From Lineus longissimus (taxonomy: Eukaryota; Nemertea; Pilidiophora; Heteronemertea; Lineidae), in assembly GCF_910592395.1 (NCBI RefSeq), contig NC_088308.1, positions 4,340,001 through 4,404,000 of the forward strand: DNA of 64,000 bases. Reading direction: 5' to 3'. The position numbers and the translations under genes are program-made. The notes beneath the pieces were generated by a model, which was given only the letters and a program-made list of their open reading frames with translations, had not been told where the DNA came from and ran no database searches. Shown here piece after piece: positions 1 through 11,994 of the stretch. Each line of letters begins with the position of its first letter. Position 1 is the first letter of the stretch.

Positions 1-3000
1 GTTGTACGTGCCCTCCATCGACTTTTCTTGGCGGTACGTCAGATTATACGCAATCATAATCTTGACTAGTAACATCATGTCCGCCTTCTCTCGAGCACTG
101 TACAGCTGTGTATTCACCTACAAGTTAGATATATGTGTGATGTTACAGAGACAAAACATATGAATGTACAAGTGACAACACAACAAATTTTGGTTTACAA
201 GTAAGTATATCTCTGTAATTATTTGTCCGCACCGACATGAAAGTGACATAATCACAATCAGCCATTTCAAAACTACATTGGTTGTAACAAGGATTGAATC
301 CTTGGTTGTAAATTGGTGAATTGGAAGCTTATGTATATCAACTTTAACGGAACTCATCATTAAAATTTCAACCTCACCAAGAAAAGTACTTACTGGCCTA
401 AGAGACGGTTGCAAGATGTCCAGTAACGGTGGCAGGAGGTCTGTAACAACTGTTGGCCCATTCAAAAAGTGTCGAACGCCGGGCACCATGTCCTCTAACA
501 GGGCGGTCACAAGATTACTACATTTCGTCATTTTAAGATGATTCTGGAAATGAAATTGATATGGACTGCATTGTGATCTGAACTATGGGAGAGAATTTGG
601 GATCTTGGGCAGCGTCACATGCTGAAGGTGACAAAATGCCTTCAAGCAAGAGGGAAAACTTTGTTCAAACAGTTGATACGATCAACATTCATTGAAATAC
701 TTTCCCACCAGAGAGCAGAAGATGGTGGAGGGAAGTTGCCGGTGGCCTCCACTCTCAATGGAGCATTACAATACATGACATACCCTTCACTCCTCCGAGA
801 GCAGAGGCCACTGGCACGTTCCTCCACCATTTTCTATCACTGATAATCCCCTCCAGTTCCTAAAAAGGGCATGCCGTCTGCTCAACTACAACATGGAGTG
901 AGCTAAGCATGTGCATGATAGACTTCCCCTACCTCATAAGCGCTTTTTGGATACTGAATCCTTGGGACGTTCGTCGCGGCAAAGAGGAGATGAAACGATA
1001 CCATCAGGAACGGAATGTAACGCATCGTAGAGTAGTCTTGACTCTTTTGTATCCTCTGGTTGATTTGATCAACAAAAGCTAACCAGTCATTGGCAGTGTT
1101 TATCTGAAATGAGACGCAACCAAGAAATCAAAAGAAGCTGCACCACTTTTCAAAATAACTTGTTCAGTAAACCGGTTAATACCTTCTCATGGCTTAATAA
1201 ACTGGAGTTATAAACGTAGAACAGCCTGTTTTCAAGGTCAAACACTTCAAATCAACTTACTGACTCCATCCTGGGATCTTTAACTCTCATCTCTAGATAG
1301 TTATCAAACATTCCTTGTGTGATTTTCTCATACTCTCCCGTCGCCTGCACAACACTTAGCACCTTGAAGAACCGGGAAGTCATAGATGTGCTGTTTTGGT
1401 TGACCATATCGGATAAATCACGCCGGTTGTCATTATTCCTGTCATAGGGGTTGATATATTGTGTTCTGGAAAGAAGTAGGAGATAAATTACCCCACACAT
1501 ACATAAAAAACCCAACTCAAGATCAATATTTTACAAAGAACTCATTATAAATAAAGCACTAATTATATTTGAACCTACCTACTGGCACGAGGTAACGTGA
1601 ATATACTCTTCCAAACTTCTATAAAACTTTTATGTAGATCTTTCTGCCCGATACTGGCGGACTGCACATCTCTCATAGTCAGTTCATGTTTCTGACCTTT
1701 CACAAACTGGAACACAACAAGTTTAAATGTGACAAAGTTACCGGTGATCAAATCACAAGATGACATCTTGGCTCCGGTCAATCGCTCTGCAGCACAATAA
1801 CCTCATAATGGTAGATTACATATGTGTTTTATGGCACACGATGGTGGTAAGGTGACAGACTCACAATTCAAGTCTAGTGGGTTCAAACCCTAGTCAGGTT
1901 AGCACTTTGTCCTTCACCAATCGAGCTCAAGTAATGAGCTGTATTAGTCAGTATGAGTAGCCTAGTATTGTATGAGCGGCACCTTGATACTGACATATAC
2001 TCGAGAGAACCTCACTGAAGACCTCTACCACTATTAGTGACATCAGCTGCAAAGTGAATTGAGATCCAAAGCGCTACATCAACCGGTACTGCACCAAAGT
2101 ATTATTTTTCATTCATAACGTTTGCTTGTACAAAGTTAACTTACATATCATTCAATTTTTAACAGAAGATAGAAAGAACCTTACTTGCAATGTATTGACA
2201 CAAGACCGAATATCATTATCTGATTTTGTGCAGAGGGCGAGCAACGTGGTCAGGTCAGCCCTTAGTCGTTCCTTCCGGGATATCTCTAGAAGTCTTGACG
2301 CCAACCTGGTGGTGAGGGTTGGGGGGAAATGCAGCAGTAACGAAAGCGGCCGAAGATTCTTTAAGGATGGAGCATACCTGGTGGGGAATTTCAAAAAAGA
2401 TTTCTAGACATCTGCCATGGATCATTGTTTCAGCTGTGATGGAGCATTGCACGCCACCAATAAGTTATGATGGAAACGTTTGAATCCAAGATATTGTAAA
2501 GATGGCCTGAGCTTTGCTGGAGCTCAAGGTCATTGCCACGGCAGATTGAACCGAAGTTATTTAATTTGACTGAACTATCTCTGATCCTCTGATGATGACA
2601 TTGTAATTAGTATAATGAAGAGGACAAAAGGAGAATAACTTACTGATCATTACATATACAGATTATGGGCCGCAACAATGGCTGCTTCTTCTTTTTCTTC
2701 TTTTCACCATGCTCCGACTTCGATTCACCTTCACCCGCTTTGATCTGTGCGATCAAGTGATTTATAGCAGGCGCAGGGGCGCCATCTATCTCATCAATCA
2801 CTAAGCAGTTTGGCCGACAATCGTCACCGATCACGGCCTGCATCTGAATTGAGGACTCAACTTTATTTTTGAATAGTTCTGCGCTTCTGTCATCACTGAA
2901 AAAGGTCAATAACACCAGCTGTCAGCATTGTTTGCGGGTTCTCACTTGACCTAAAGAAGCATACAAATGTAGGTCGCCAACGCGATTTCTCTACTACCTC

Positions 3001-6000
3001 CTGTTCAGGGGAATTGTCTCAACTTGGGTCCAGTGTATATCTATCACCTTAGCCTCATGTTCTGACGGTTCAGGAGGGCAGGTGGGAGGCTCGGCTACCA
3101 CATAAACGTCACTTGGAGCATATTTACTTACTGTATTACAATCACGACTATGTTAGTCCAGTACCAGATACCGTACTCGACATTCACCAAACTCAAGTTT
3201 TAATTGACACTGTGTCAATCTGAAATACTGCCTCAAATTAAAGTTCAATTTTAAACCTGATCATCAAATAAAAGCATTTTCTGGATGTATCTCATCACAA
3301 GCCTGATGCACAACTTCATAGTTTAAACTGATTTTATAGTAGGAAATCAAGGTGGACTTTGGTTAACGGTAAACATTGTGATTTCGGACACTCAAGGGTT
3401 AAGAGGACAATCTCAAGGAGCCAGTAGATAAGCCTCCTACCTAGCGTTTATCTCAACGACACAGTACCCAGCATGCCGTGCTATCACATGAGCCAGCGTT
3501 GTCTTGCCGAGACCCGGAGGACCACATAACATCACCACTTTATGTTTCGGTCGGTTCAAACTGTCCAGCTCCTCTTCTATTGCCATCTGCTCTTTACGGT
3601 AATCTCTCTTGACAAATTCCTTCTTTCCGTCTGCTTTAGTCTTGACCTGGATCTTTGCAGTCTTTCTAATAGGTTTGTCCTTGCCAAAGACAACATAGTC
3701 CCACAGCTTTATCCAGCTGAGTAAGGTTCTGTTGGTACTCTAAGTGGGGAAAAAGAACATTTTTATAATTGGAAACTTAGTAGTGGATATTATTACCGTA
3801 GCTGTGATGAAGCCATCATCGATAAATGGGAGAGGTATAAGTATCGGACTCCGGACAAAAAAAGGGTTAAACAGCCATTCAAGTATCTCTGTATTCTTTC
3901 AATGCTTGTGATACAGTAACATGTAGCTGCTTCTTGCATTCCAAAGAAATTTCTTGGAAGCTGAAGTACGCTGACCAGGCTTCCTTGGAAAATGACCATT
4001 TTTGGAGCCGGACTTTTATGGTACTGAGCACAAATGAGAACTGAAATCTATTTTATTCTGATCCAACAAAATCTAAGAGCAGCCTACCTCATCACTCAGA
4101 AGGTCTGTGTATGCCCTCGGTGTGTACAGTTCCACCCAAAGTTTGAAATCCAATTCATCCCGGGATTCAACTTCATCATCAATTTCGTCACGTTCTTCTT
4201 GCTCCCTGGGAAAAGGAATTAAAATGAGTTGGAAATTAGGGCAAACTATGCAAATAATTTTGCAGCAGTCAAACAGGATTACATATGTCCAAGTTTGATC
4301 TAATGATTTAGTGTAACAAAACCAAGGCCATGTCAAATCAATTTTGAAAAGGATGGTAACTGATTCGACTCATTAGCAGTATGATCGTTGGAAGAGTTAA
4401 AATCCAAGACCTCTTCACAGCATAAGGGAAAACTCCGGTATTTCATCGACTCAAGAGAGGTACATGTAACATTCTAACCAGACAGCACGGTTAACACATT
4501 AGGAAATATGTTTGTACTCACCGCCTTAACAATTCTCGAGTCAATCGTTCAGATTCTTCCACAATCCTCTTCCTCTTGTCATCCTCAACTTGTATTTTCA
4601 GCTCATAGTACGGCGTGGTGAGCAGCTGGACACTACGCGACGCGCTGGCCACTGTATTGAGCTGGAAGAGAACAAACACCAAAAACATATATATCTTGTG
4701 GAAAAAGGGTATCCCATGAACACATATATATCCTGTGGAAAAAGGGTATCCCATGAATGTAAATATACATGCAATGAAGGATATCCATATCTCACAAGTT
4801 AAAATGACAATTTCCATAAAACTAGTTTAGTTTAGATCTGCTACCTTCAATTATAACACGAAACATTTTGTCTCTGCACTTAGGGTAAATGAACCGTTTT
4901 TCTGCACATTTATCCATAACTGATTTATTTCCGGCATCATTGGTTCATCAAACTTGACCAATATTCTGGCTGATACCACCAGGACAGCACAACATCCTCT
5001 TTATATTGTTGTGGCTAAAACAATAGACCAAATGCTATTTTCATACACATATGGACCCTACCTCCTGCGTCAAATCTTCCTCATCCTTCTGTGCCAGGTA
5101 ATATCGTTTCCCAGACTTGCCACTCGTGAGCGAGATGAAATCTGTGTCGGGCATTCTGGTCAACAGATGTTGTCTTTCATAGTCATAATCTGCAAGTGAA
5201 CAGGCATTGAGAAAAGCAAAAGTGAAAAAACAAGACGTCACGAGCTGTAAGACACTTCCCTTGGATCATTCCAAGCCGGAGACATACTGTTTCATGCTAA
5301 GTCAAAGTGGATACCGGTACTTGTCAAAATTTCATATTTGTTGCCAATTGCTTTGTGCGAATACACTTTGACAACACACTGGTAGAGTTAAGACAAAAGA
5401 GTACATTCTAGCATCTTCTACCACAGATGAGGCAATGAGTGTTCATTTCGAAAACTGAATCTTCTCAAAACATACAAAAGTGGATATGCCGCTTCGACAT
5501 ACTGGGTACATCATCATCATTATCCGGTCGAAGGCCTAGTAGGCCTGTTGGCCTGCGACAGTTGTAGCTAAGCGAAGATTGGACACACCTGATATCTCAC
5601 AATCACAGGCTTAAAGCTCCAAGAAGAGACAAATAGTCAGTTCTGGTTGTGATTACTCCATCATGTGACGCGACACTTACTTGCCATGATCCTGTCATGG
5701 TATTCCTGGTCGATATCATACAAATTAGTGTTCCTCTTATAAGATCTTATATCCTTCGACTTTGGCTTGTCTGGTGATGGTGGAGGAGAAATCGCAAAGT
5801 CATCAAAATAGTCATCTTCATTTGTGACCATCGCAGCAGAAGTGGAAATTCCTGAATTTTGTGTTCGTTGTTTTTTTCTTCTTGGTTCTGAGAGCAATGA
5901 GAAAGAAGGCTTGAAAAAGAAACTGTGGGCACATGCAATTGTCCTAATTAGTGGACTAATTAGGAGTTTCTATAGCATTGAATTGACGCTCATTATTTTA

Positions 6001-7204
6001 TACTTTGAATTACTTTGGACACAGACAGTGTAGGACTTGTTGGTCAGCCATATTTGATGTATTGCAAACATCTTGTTCTATGTACTGTCTGTGTTCAAAG
6101 ACGGCAAAGTACTTATATTTTTTAGGACTTGTCCTGTTTGAACAACCACAGCTTTTGACTTTTGTTTGGCTAAGTTTATGAGGGATGACCTGACACACGT
6201 AAAAGGACCACGCAGTCTTACACAACACATGTCTGCCCGTCTGGGACTGAGACATTGAAAACCTACCGATGCCTGGGAGATCAAGCATGCCATCAACTGC
6301 ATCTTCTTCTGGTTCATCATCAGACAATGGTCCAAATAACTCATACTCCTTTCGCTTCCTCGATGACAATGAACAACTTATGGGCTTCGAAGATGTGACT
6401 TGGGTAACATTAGTTGACACTGGACTGTCATCGAGGGATGGCAATATACTGTCATCAAGGTTTTGAGAGCAAACTTTGGGTGTTGTGAAGGCCAAACTCT
6501 TCTTTGACTTGGGTGCTGGAGTGCTTGGAAAACTATCTGTAAATGGAGATATCAACAATCCAATTTTTAACTTTCCTTATGTGACATTAGTCCAATCTAG
6601 TCATATAATAGAGGACCTTACACCAGGCGGAGGAACCCACAGCTGGCCACAAAAGGGTCTATATCCGACTCCATGAGTTTTTACGATTCGATATTGATTT
6701 GTTTAGAAGCCAGGCTAATCTAGCTGCCATAGGCCTAAGCCTTGTCAGCTATTCTTAAGCATGCGGGGAGACTGCTGTATAAATGAAGTGTCACATATAG
6801 GAGACTAATATCTAAAAATGCGCGTCCATCGACCATGATGCCATTGATGGTCACCATGCCAGTATGGCAGAATTGCCACAGTTTTTTGTTTGCAGCTGGT
6901 TAGTGGTTTCTTGACCTTCACCTTGTGCCGCAATTTCCCCGAACAGGCCTCTTCTTGAAGTTGAACTCGCTCAAATCTTACGATTCGAGAGTCAACGCTA
7001 TATATTTTCGTCACTTAGTCTTAGTATTCTGAACATGTATGATGTACTCTTTATCACCGCACTGTCACGACTGTGGCCCTGTACTGTATACCTAGTGTGG
7101 AGTGTGGTCAAACTCAAATCGAAAAATGCAACCAACCACTCACCATCCAAATCGTTCATAGCATCCAATTCGTCAGCAAACATGGTTTCAAATTCGACCT
7201 CCAT
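1..7204 (-). CDS. CHTF18: Chromosome transmission fidelity protein 18 homologue (CTF18-RFC large subunit), 3' end outside window
   Basis: AAA+ ATPase that replaces RFC1 in the CTF18-RFC clamp loader, which handles PCNA at replication forks and supports cohesion and checkpoint signalling. Coding exons, 5' to 3' on the minus strand: 7144-7204, 6922-6969 (tentative, weak acceptor), 6267-6536, 5681-5887, 5062-5189, 4522-4661, 4088-4205, 3441-3739, 2644-2895, 2185-2377, 1579-1706, 1261-1465, 933-1103, 394-543, and 117 to the left edge. All junctions agree in phase and give 829 codons; vertebrate proteins have about 970, so the C-terminus is missing. Visible: acidic N-terminus, LWVELYTPRAYTDLLSDE box, Walker A GPPGLGKTT (about residues 397-405), Walker B LVIDEIDG (about 455), sensor 1 RPIICICND, a lysine-rich insert before it, and the LLHFPPTL / SDNDIRSCVNTLQ lid region. 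ATG at 7204 was chosen because an acidic methionine-led exon with a good donor begins there. The family call is very secure; exon 2 is not. Confidence 0.96.
1830..1905 (+). repeat. tRNA-derived SINE head (degenerate) in a CHTF18 intron
   Basis: A box-B-like GGTTCAAACCC lies near 1879-1890, about 45 bases after a weak box-A-like stretch. The layout matches the 5' part of a tRNA-derived SINE. It is not an intact tRNA: no acceptor stem closes. Similar heads occur at about 42888-42945 (minus), 49257-49305, 53561-53608 and 62917-62990. Confidence 0.4.
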
Positions 7205-7764
7205 GATTAACTTTTCATAAAAATCTATCTCAGCAGGAAAAATAAGTCAATAAATGTCAATATAGGCTAGCACCTATTGTCCTTTTATCTATTTTTCGAT
7301 AAATTTTCTCGCAATATTCTTGTTTTGGAAACCATTTCTCCCGCCAGATGGAACTCTTCTGCTTTGGAGGCAATAACAGGAGTGGTAATTGCCATACAGT
7401 AAACGCCTTATTTACATAAGAGCTTAATCTAAACCAATCAGGAGGCTATTTTAGTTATTAACATGACTAATGCAAAAATTAATCGCGCTATTCAACATTG
7501 ACTGGTCGGAATTTGGGTAAAGGGCGATTTGTTACATCTTCGCCCATGTGCACATCGAGGGATGTTGGAGTTCTTTCTAGTAATGACAGGTGACGCCACC
7601 ATTAGTTCATGAGTTTCTTACGCGGGAAATACGAATGCGCACGCTTAGAGGTTAAGATATTTAAAAAAAAAGGGATGGCCCCCTGTAGGATTTGTGAAGG
7701 GTTTCCAGGGGGTTGGGAGTGGTGGGGGGGGGGGGGTTCCCAGCTAACAGAAGCCCATGGCTGG
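7205..7764. promoter_or_regulatory. CHTF18 upstream region
   Basis: This 5' flank of CHTF18 has no plausible exon. A TTTCTCCCGCCA stretch at 7335-7346, about 130 bases upstream of the start codon, resembles an E2F-type site. That would fit a gene expressed in S phase, but one short match is weak evidence. A run of 13 G lies at 7724-7736. The transcription start cannot be placed. Confidence 0.25.
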
Positions 7765-8172
7765 TAATCATAAGATACTAATAACTCATGTTTGGACATC
7801 CCTCTTATATTGAATGGTTTATCACCACTGAATCCAAAGATGGGCTTTTGTTAGCCAGGATTCATACTGGTGATAAACCATTCAATGGGAACTCATGGGT
7901 GAATGTGATCATCTGAGGAATCGGATATGGATTCATACTGGTGATAAACAATGTAAACTCAAGTGACTGTGGTCATGGTGATAAACGATTCAATGGGAAC
8001 TCATGGGTGAAGAATGACGTGATCATCTGAGGAATCGAAAATGGATTCATACTGGTGATAAACAATGTAATCTTAAGTGGCTGTGGTCATCTGAGAGTTG
8101 TGGATTCATAGTGGTGATAAACCATTCAATATAGAGGGATGTCGAAACATGAGTTATAGGTATTTTATGATT
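7765..8172. mobile_element. Foldback element with about 72-bp inverted arms and zinc-finger-linker-like core
   Basis: The left arm (about 7765-7836) and right arm (about 8101-8172) are reverse complements with only a few mismatches and indels. The roughly 265-bp core repeats a unit that reads WIHTGDKP or IHTGDKPFN on the plus strand (near 7860, 7930 and 8051, and as IHSGDKPFN at the start of the right arm). This resembles the H-T-G-E-K-P linker of C2H2 zinc fingers, with CDHLR-like pieces before it. Frames shift and stop between units, so it is not a working gene. A related fragment lies at about 30.6-31.05 kb. The element class is not identified. Confidence 0.6.
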
Positions 8173-8644
8173 CTGTATTTGTTGAAGGACTATTTATATC
8201 AATTCATGTAATGTTACTCAATTTATGTTGATTATTATTAAATTTCTGTTTGGCGTTGGTCTAAATCTATGCTTCCACATGACCTAACGGGGCTCAAGGT
8301 CATACATATTAACACCCTTATGATGTCTAACTGCATCACACTCCCTACAGGACATCACAATATTTGTCCTGGAGTTCACGCACATCCCCCAAGATGGCGC
8401 ACAAGCAAAAGCCACCAGACTTAGACCTACTGTGAAGCCAACCAGGTGCTGTTCATTTTGCTTTAACCCCCTTGTAATCTGCTCGAGATGTGAACAAATT
8501 TGTTTTGAATTGAATATTATTTTTATTACATACAATATCACCTTGGCTTATAATTTTCTCTGTCAATTGGGTTAACGTTGCTTGACAGTCGGTAAGAGTT
8601 TTGTGAGATATCTTTGAGATTTATTTTCCCTTTGTCAGAACAGC
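8173..8644. other. No recognisable feature
   Basis: AT-rich spacer between the foldback element and the next minisatellite. I see no conserved ORF, splice pattern or repeat. Confidence 0.5.
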
Positions 8645-9010
8645 AAGTGCCGAGTCTGCTAATACTGCTCCGTCTGTTGCCGTCGTCATCCGTTAACAAT
8701 TCTCAAATCAGTCTTGTTGGCTGCTCTGCCAAGTTGACAACATGGTGAGAGAGATGAGACAGTCCAGGCGGAATCAGACCTGGCTGCTCCACCGTGTTCG
8801 CAGCATGATGCAGCAAATACCATGCAGCCAGGCCATATCAGTCTTGTTGGCTGCTATGCCAAGTTTTCAACATGGTGAGAGAGATGAGACAGTAACAGTC
8901 AGGCCGAATTAGTCCTGGCTGCTCGACCGTGTTGACAAGGTGAGAGAGATGAGACGGTCACAGCCAGGCCAAATCAGTCTTTGCTGCTCTGCCAAGTTGT
9001 TGGACCAAGC
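8645..9010 (+). repeat. Degenerate minisatellite, units of about 65-110 bp
   Basis: Repeats of a unit containing GGCTGCTC[CT]GCC, CAAGTTG[AT]CAACATGG and TGAGAGAGATGAGAC. The same family, better preserved and in the same orientation, recurs at about 30590-30995. In both places it lies next to zinc-finger-linker-like fragments, so the two loci probably descend from one composite repeat. Confidence 0.65.
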
Positions 9011-9327
9011 TCGTTCGTGCTCATTCGGGCCATGGTTGGCCCAGGTGCGGCAAGACATTGGTTAGGGGTGGTATGCCAGTGAAAGCATGCCAGTCATCTC
9101 CCCTTCATAGCTCGCCATGTTGCCAGAGAGTGTACCATGTCTTTGCTGGATGTGCCGTGCCCCTTCACTAAGCGTACTCTTTCTGACCTAGATGTGTACT
9201 CTCCCTAAAAGTGACCTGGCTGCCCAAGGTCAGTGAGCCACCCTGGGCCAAGCCTGGTCCTGACCTGGCTATACATTTGTATTTATGTATTTTTGGTGGC
9301 ACGTTCTGCGAAGAGAAAGGAGAGAAA

Positions 9328-9437
9328 GGACTTTGGGAGGATTCACCAGTCTTCTAAGATGACTGTGGTCCAAAGTAGTACTCAAGTTGGGAGGATTCAC
9401 CAGTCTTCTAAGATGACTGTGGTCCAAAGTTACTCAA
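9328..9437 (+). repeat. Two-copy tandem repeat, about 57 bp
   Basis: The block TTGGGAGGATTCACCAGTC with its continuation through GTGGTCCAAAGT occurs twice in direct succession, differing by a small indel. A short hydrophobic frame runs across both copies but has no family resemblance. Confidence 0.75.
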
Positions 9438-9444
9438 GTTGTAA

Positions 9445-9857
9445 TTAACACCTTCAGCGCCGAACCACGTTGATTTACGTGGCCCAAATCCCCCCTCTTT
9501 AAGCTGGTTATCGGAGTCTTATGGACTTCATGAAAGAACTACGCCATTGCCATCTTCAGGGCAAGGCAGGAACTGAAAAGGGCAAGAAAGGAACTGAAAA
9601 GACCGTTTGGTCTCTTCAGTTCCTACCGTGCCCTGAAGATGGCGATGGCGTAGTTCAGACCTTTAAATGACTTCATGAAAGAACTACGCGACACAAGCAA
9701 TACAGGATGAAAAAGCCTTTCAGTTTCTATAAACTTGCCCTGAAGATGGCGATGGCGAAGTTCTTTTATGAAGTCCATGAGACTCCGATAACCAGCTCAA
9801 AGGGGGAGGGGGATTTGGGCCACGTAGATCTAAGTGGTTCGGCGCTGAATGTGTTAA
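9445..9857. mobile_element. piggyBac-type MITE flanked by TTAA
   Basis: TTAA at 9445-9448 and again at 9854-9857 brackets a 405-bp segment. Its ends, CACCTTCAGCGCCGAACCAC on the left and the complement of CACATTCAGCGCCGAACCAC on the right, are near-perfect inverted repeats. The inversion continues inward for about 140 bp, with further internal palindromic copies of a CGCCATCGCCATCTTCAGG block. A TTAA target duplication with inverted ends beginning CAC or CCC is characteristic of the piggyBac superfamily. There is no transposase, so the element is non-autonomous. Confidence 0.75.
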
Positions 9858-9894
9858 AGAGTTGTCAGGTATATTGGGCACAACCAGTCTCGTG

Positions 9895-10500
9895 AGATCA
9901 GATAACCAGCTGGCAGATGTTGGTTGCTCCATGGTCCGTCCTTGTGAGATGATTAGGTCCGTCCTTGTGAGATGATTACCATGGTATTTGGTAGGGCCTA
10001 CAACCAAATCAGTTGTCTTGTATCACCCATGTAGAAAGCAAGTGTAATGTTGTCGTGTACAGCTAAAGGACCCTTTGAAGGTTGTGTCAATGTCCTCCCA
10101 ACCAGACCAGATAACCAGCTGGCAGATGTTGGTTGTTCCATTGTCCGTCCTTGTGAGATGATTACCGATTACCATGGTACAACCAAATCAGTTGTCTTGT
10201 ATCACCCATGTAGAACGCAAGTGTAATGTTGTGTACAGCTAAAGGACCCTTTGAAGTTTGTGTCAATGTCCTCCCAACCTGACGGGATAACCAGCTGGAA
10301 GAGGTTGGTTGTTACGTAGGTCCTGTCATCTCCAGCTTATTAGTGGTAACCTTGGCATAATTTTTAAGTTGTGTCAGGTCAAGGTCTTCCCAACCTAACC
10401 AGACAACCAGCTGGTAGAGGGTAGTTGTTTCAGAGTTTTTAGGTTGTGCCAAGGCCTTCACAATATAGACAAGCAGCTGGCAGAGGTAGATTGTTTCGAC
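9895..10500 (+). repeat. Irregular tandem repeat built on an AACCAGCTGG block
   Basis: The block GATAACCAGCTGGCAGATGT starts at 9901 and 10110. Diverged versions follow near 10286, 10402 and 10468, so spacing falls from about 209 to 66 bp. The first two units also share a 100-base tail (TTGTCTTGTATCACCCATGT and onward). An inverted fragment of the family lies at about 11325-11375. No gene is supported. Confidence 0.6.
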
Positions 10501-10695
10501 ATCCCACGGACAGAAAGATATTGGGATTTCACCAATCTCAATTGCGGTTGCCTGTACCATGCAGAAGACGGACGAAATAGTGCTATGGCCTTCATGATTT
10601 TGCTTGGGTTGGGGAGTTCCTGGACTGATAAGGGCAGGCACACACTGGGTCAGGTCAAGTCTCGGGATTGAGAAAGTGTTAGGTGTTGGTGTAGG

Positions 10696-10890
10696 GGCCT
10701 ATACTTAGGATAAATGTGTCTCAATCTCACCATGGCAAACTGAGAGCACTTCACCATAGTGAATAGGAATGGTGAAATATTTTAACATGGGGAGCATGGT
10801 AAACTTTGAATTCACTGAACGCTGCATTCACCATGGCGAGAACAGTAAACTCCGATTTTACCATGGTGAATCTGAGATCTTTTTCTTAAG
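10696..10890. repeat. Degenerate palindromic repeats (CACCATGGTGAA-like)
   Basis: Four to five imperfect copies of a TTCACCATGGTGAA-like palindrome are spaced at about 30-60 bp. They look like decayed short tandem units. No coding potential is seen. Confidence 0.4.
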
Positions 10891-11013
10891 GGTCATCTCC
10901 ATCCAAACCAATTTACCGAGTTAACGTTGTCCTCTTTTAAGGCAACAAAATAATGAAAGCAGACGCAAAGACAGGATACTAAAGACAGAATACAATGTAC
11001 AGGACACAACTTT

Positions 11014-11019
11014 TTTATT
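11014..11019 (-). terminator. Possible minus-strand polyadenylation signal
   Basis: TTTATT on the plus strand reads AATAAA on the minus strand, in an A/T-rich setting. It could end a minus-strand transcript such as the candidate non-coding gene at 24.6-29.2 kb, but nothing connects them directly. A lone hexamer occurs often by chance. Confidence 0.2.
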
Positions 11020-11439
11020 CATAAAACATGAGACTCTTATAGTCAACAGAATTTTGGAAGGCGTTTTCAAAATAACAATGATATAAAGTGAAAAAATACA
11101 ACTTGGCCTCTAAAAAACAGCCATAGCAAGCTGATGGATGCGCGACTCAATAGAACGGGTGGTTTTAAATCTTGCAATATGCCTTTGTCATACATGTACG
11201 ACCTAACAATATGGAATGGTACAATCCGTTAGATGGAGTTGGGCTGGTGGAGAAGAACAATAAAAAGATCGCACCAAAATCAACACAAGTTAACGCTATT
11301 AGGCTGATGGCGACTACAGGACTGACGATGGAACAACCACCCTCTGCCAGCTGGTTATCTTGTCAGGTAGGAAGATCTTTACACAACCAAATGAAATGCC
11401 CAGAGCCATTGTGCTCACCTCATCTTGCTATCCTCATCT

Positions 11440-11930
11440 ACCCTATCTATTGAGAAACATGATTCTTCGCTTGTTTGAGTTCCACTTTCAGTTCTCCGAG
11501 TCAATAGTATCAAATGCTTGCTTCAATCAACAAGTCATGCAATCCCATTGAAACTGATAACTGATAACTGATTTGATTCTGTTTGGCCTGCTATCCTATC
11601 CATTGGGAATCAAGCGTCCTGGCTTGTTTTAATTCCAGTTCCAGAGTCAATAGAATTGAATGTTGCTTCAATCAACAAATCATACAATCCCATCAAAACT
11701 GATAACTGATTATCGATTTTTTTGTGTGCCACCTATCTTCAGCAGTCATCTTTCTCCATTGCAGGTACCGTTTGTGTGGAGCCGACCAATTTCCAACCAA
11801 TTTCATAATCACTCCATTCATTCATCTTGATGAGCCAGTTCAGTATTGTGTTGTTTTTTGCCCAGTCACCGGTGACAAAAAAATTGAATGCCTGCCTCAA
11901 ATGAACTAGTCAAACAATCTCAATGAAACC
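11440..11930 (+). repeat. Three diverged tandem units of about 155 bp
   Basis: Three successive units share GAGTCAATAG, GCTTCAATCAACAAGTCATG and AATCCCATTGAAACTGATAA. The third, near 11780-11930, is the most diverged. No gene is recognised. Confidence 0.55.
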
Positions 11931-11994
11931 GGCGGCTGGTGCAATTTCTATGCATCTGGTGGCACTTCCTTCAAGGGATCTCGATTCTGTACAG

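Noticed and set aside
1830-1905. Functional tRNA gene
   Set aside because: Box-B-like sequence is present but no acceptor stem or complete cloverleaf forms, so a SINE head is the better reading.
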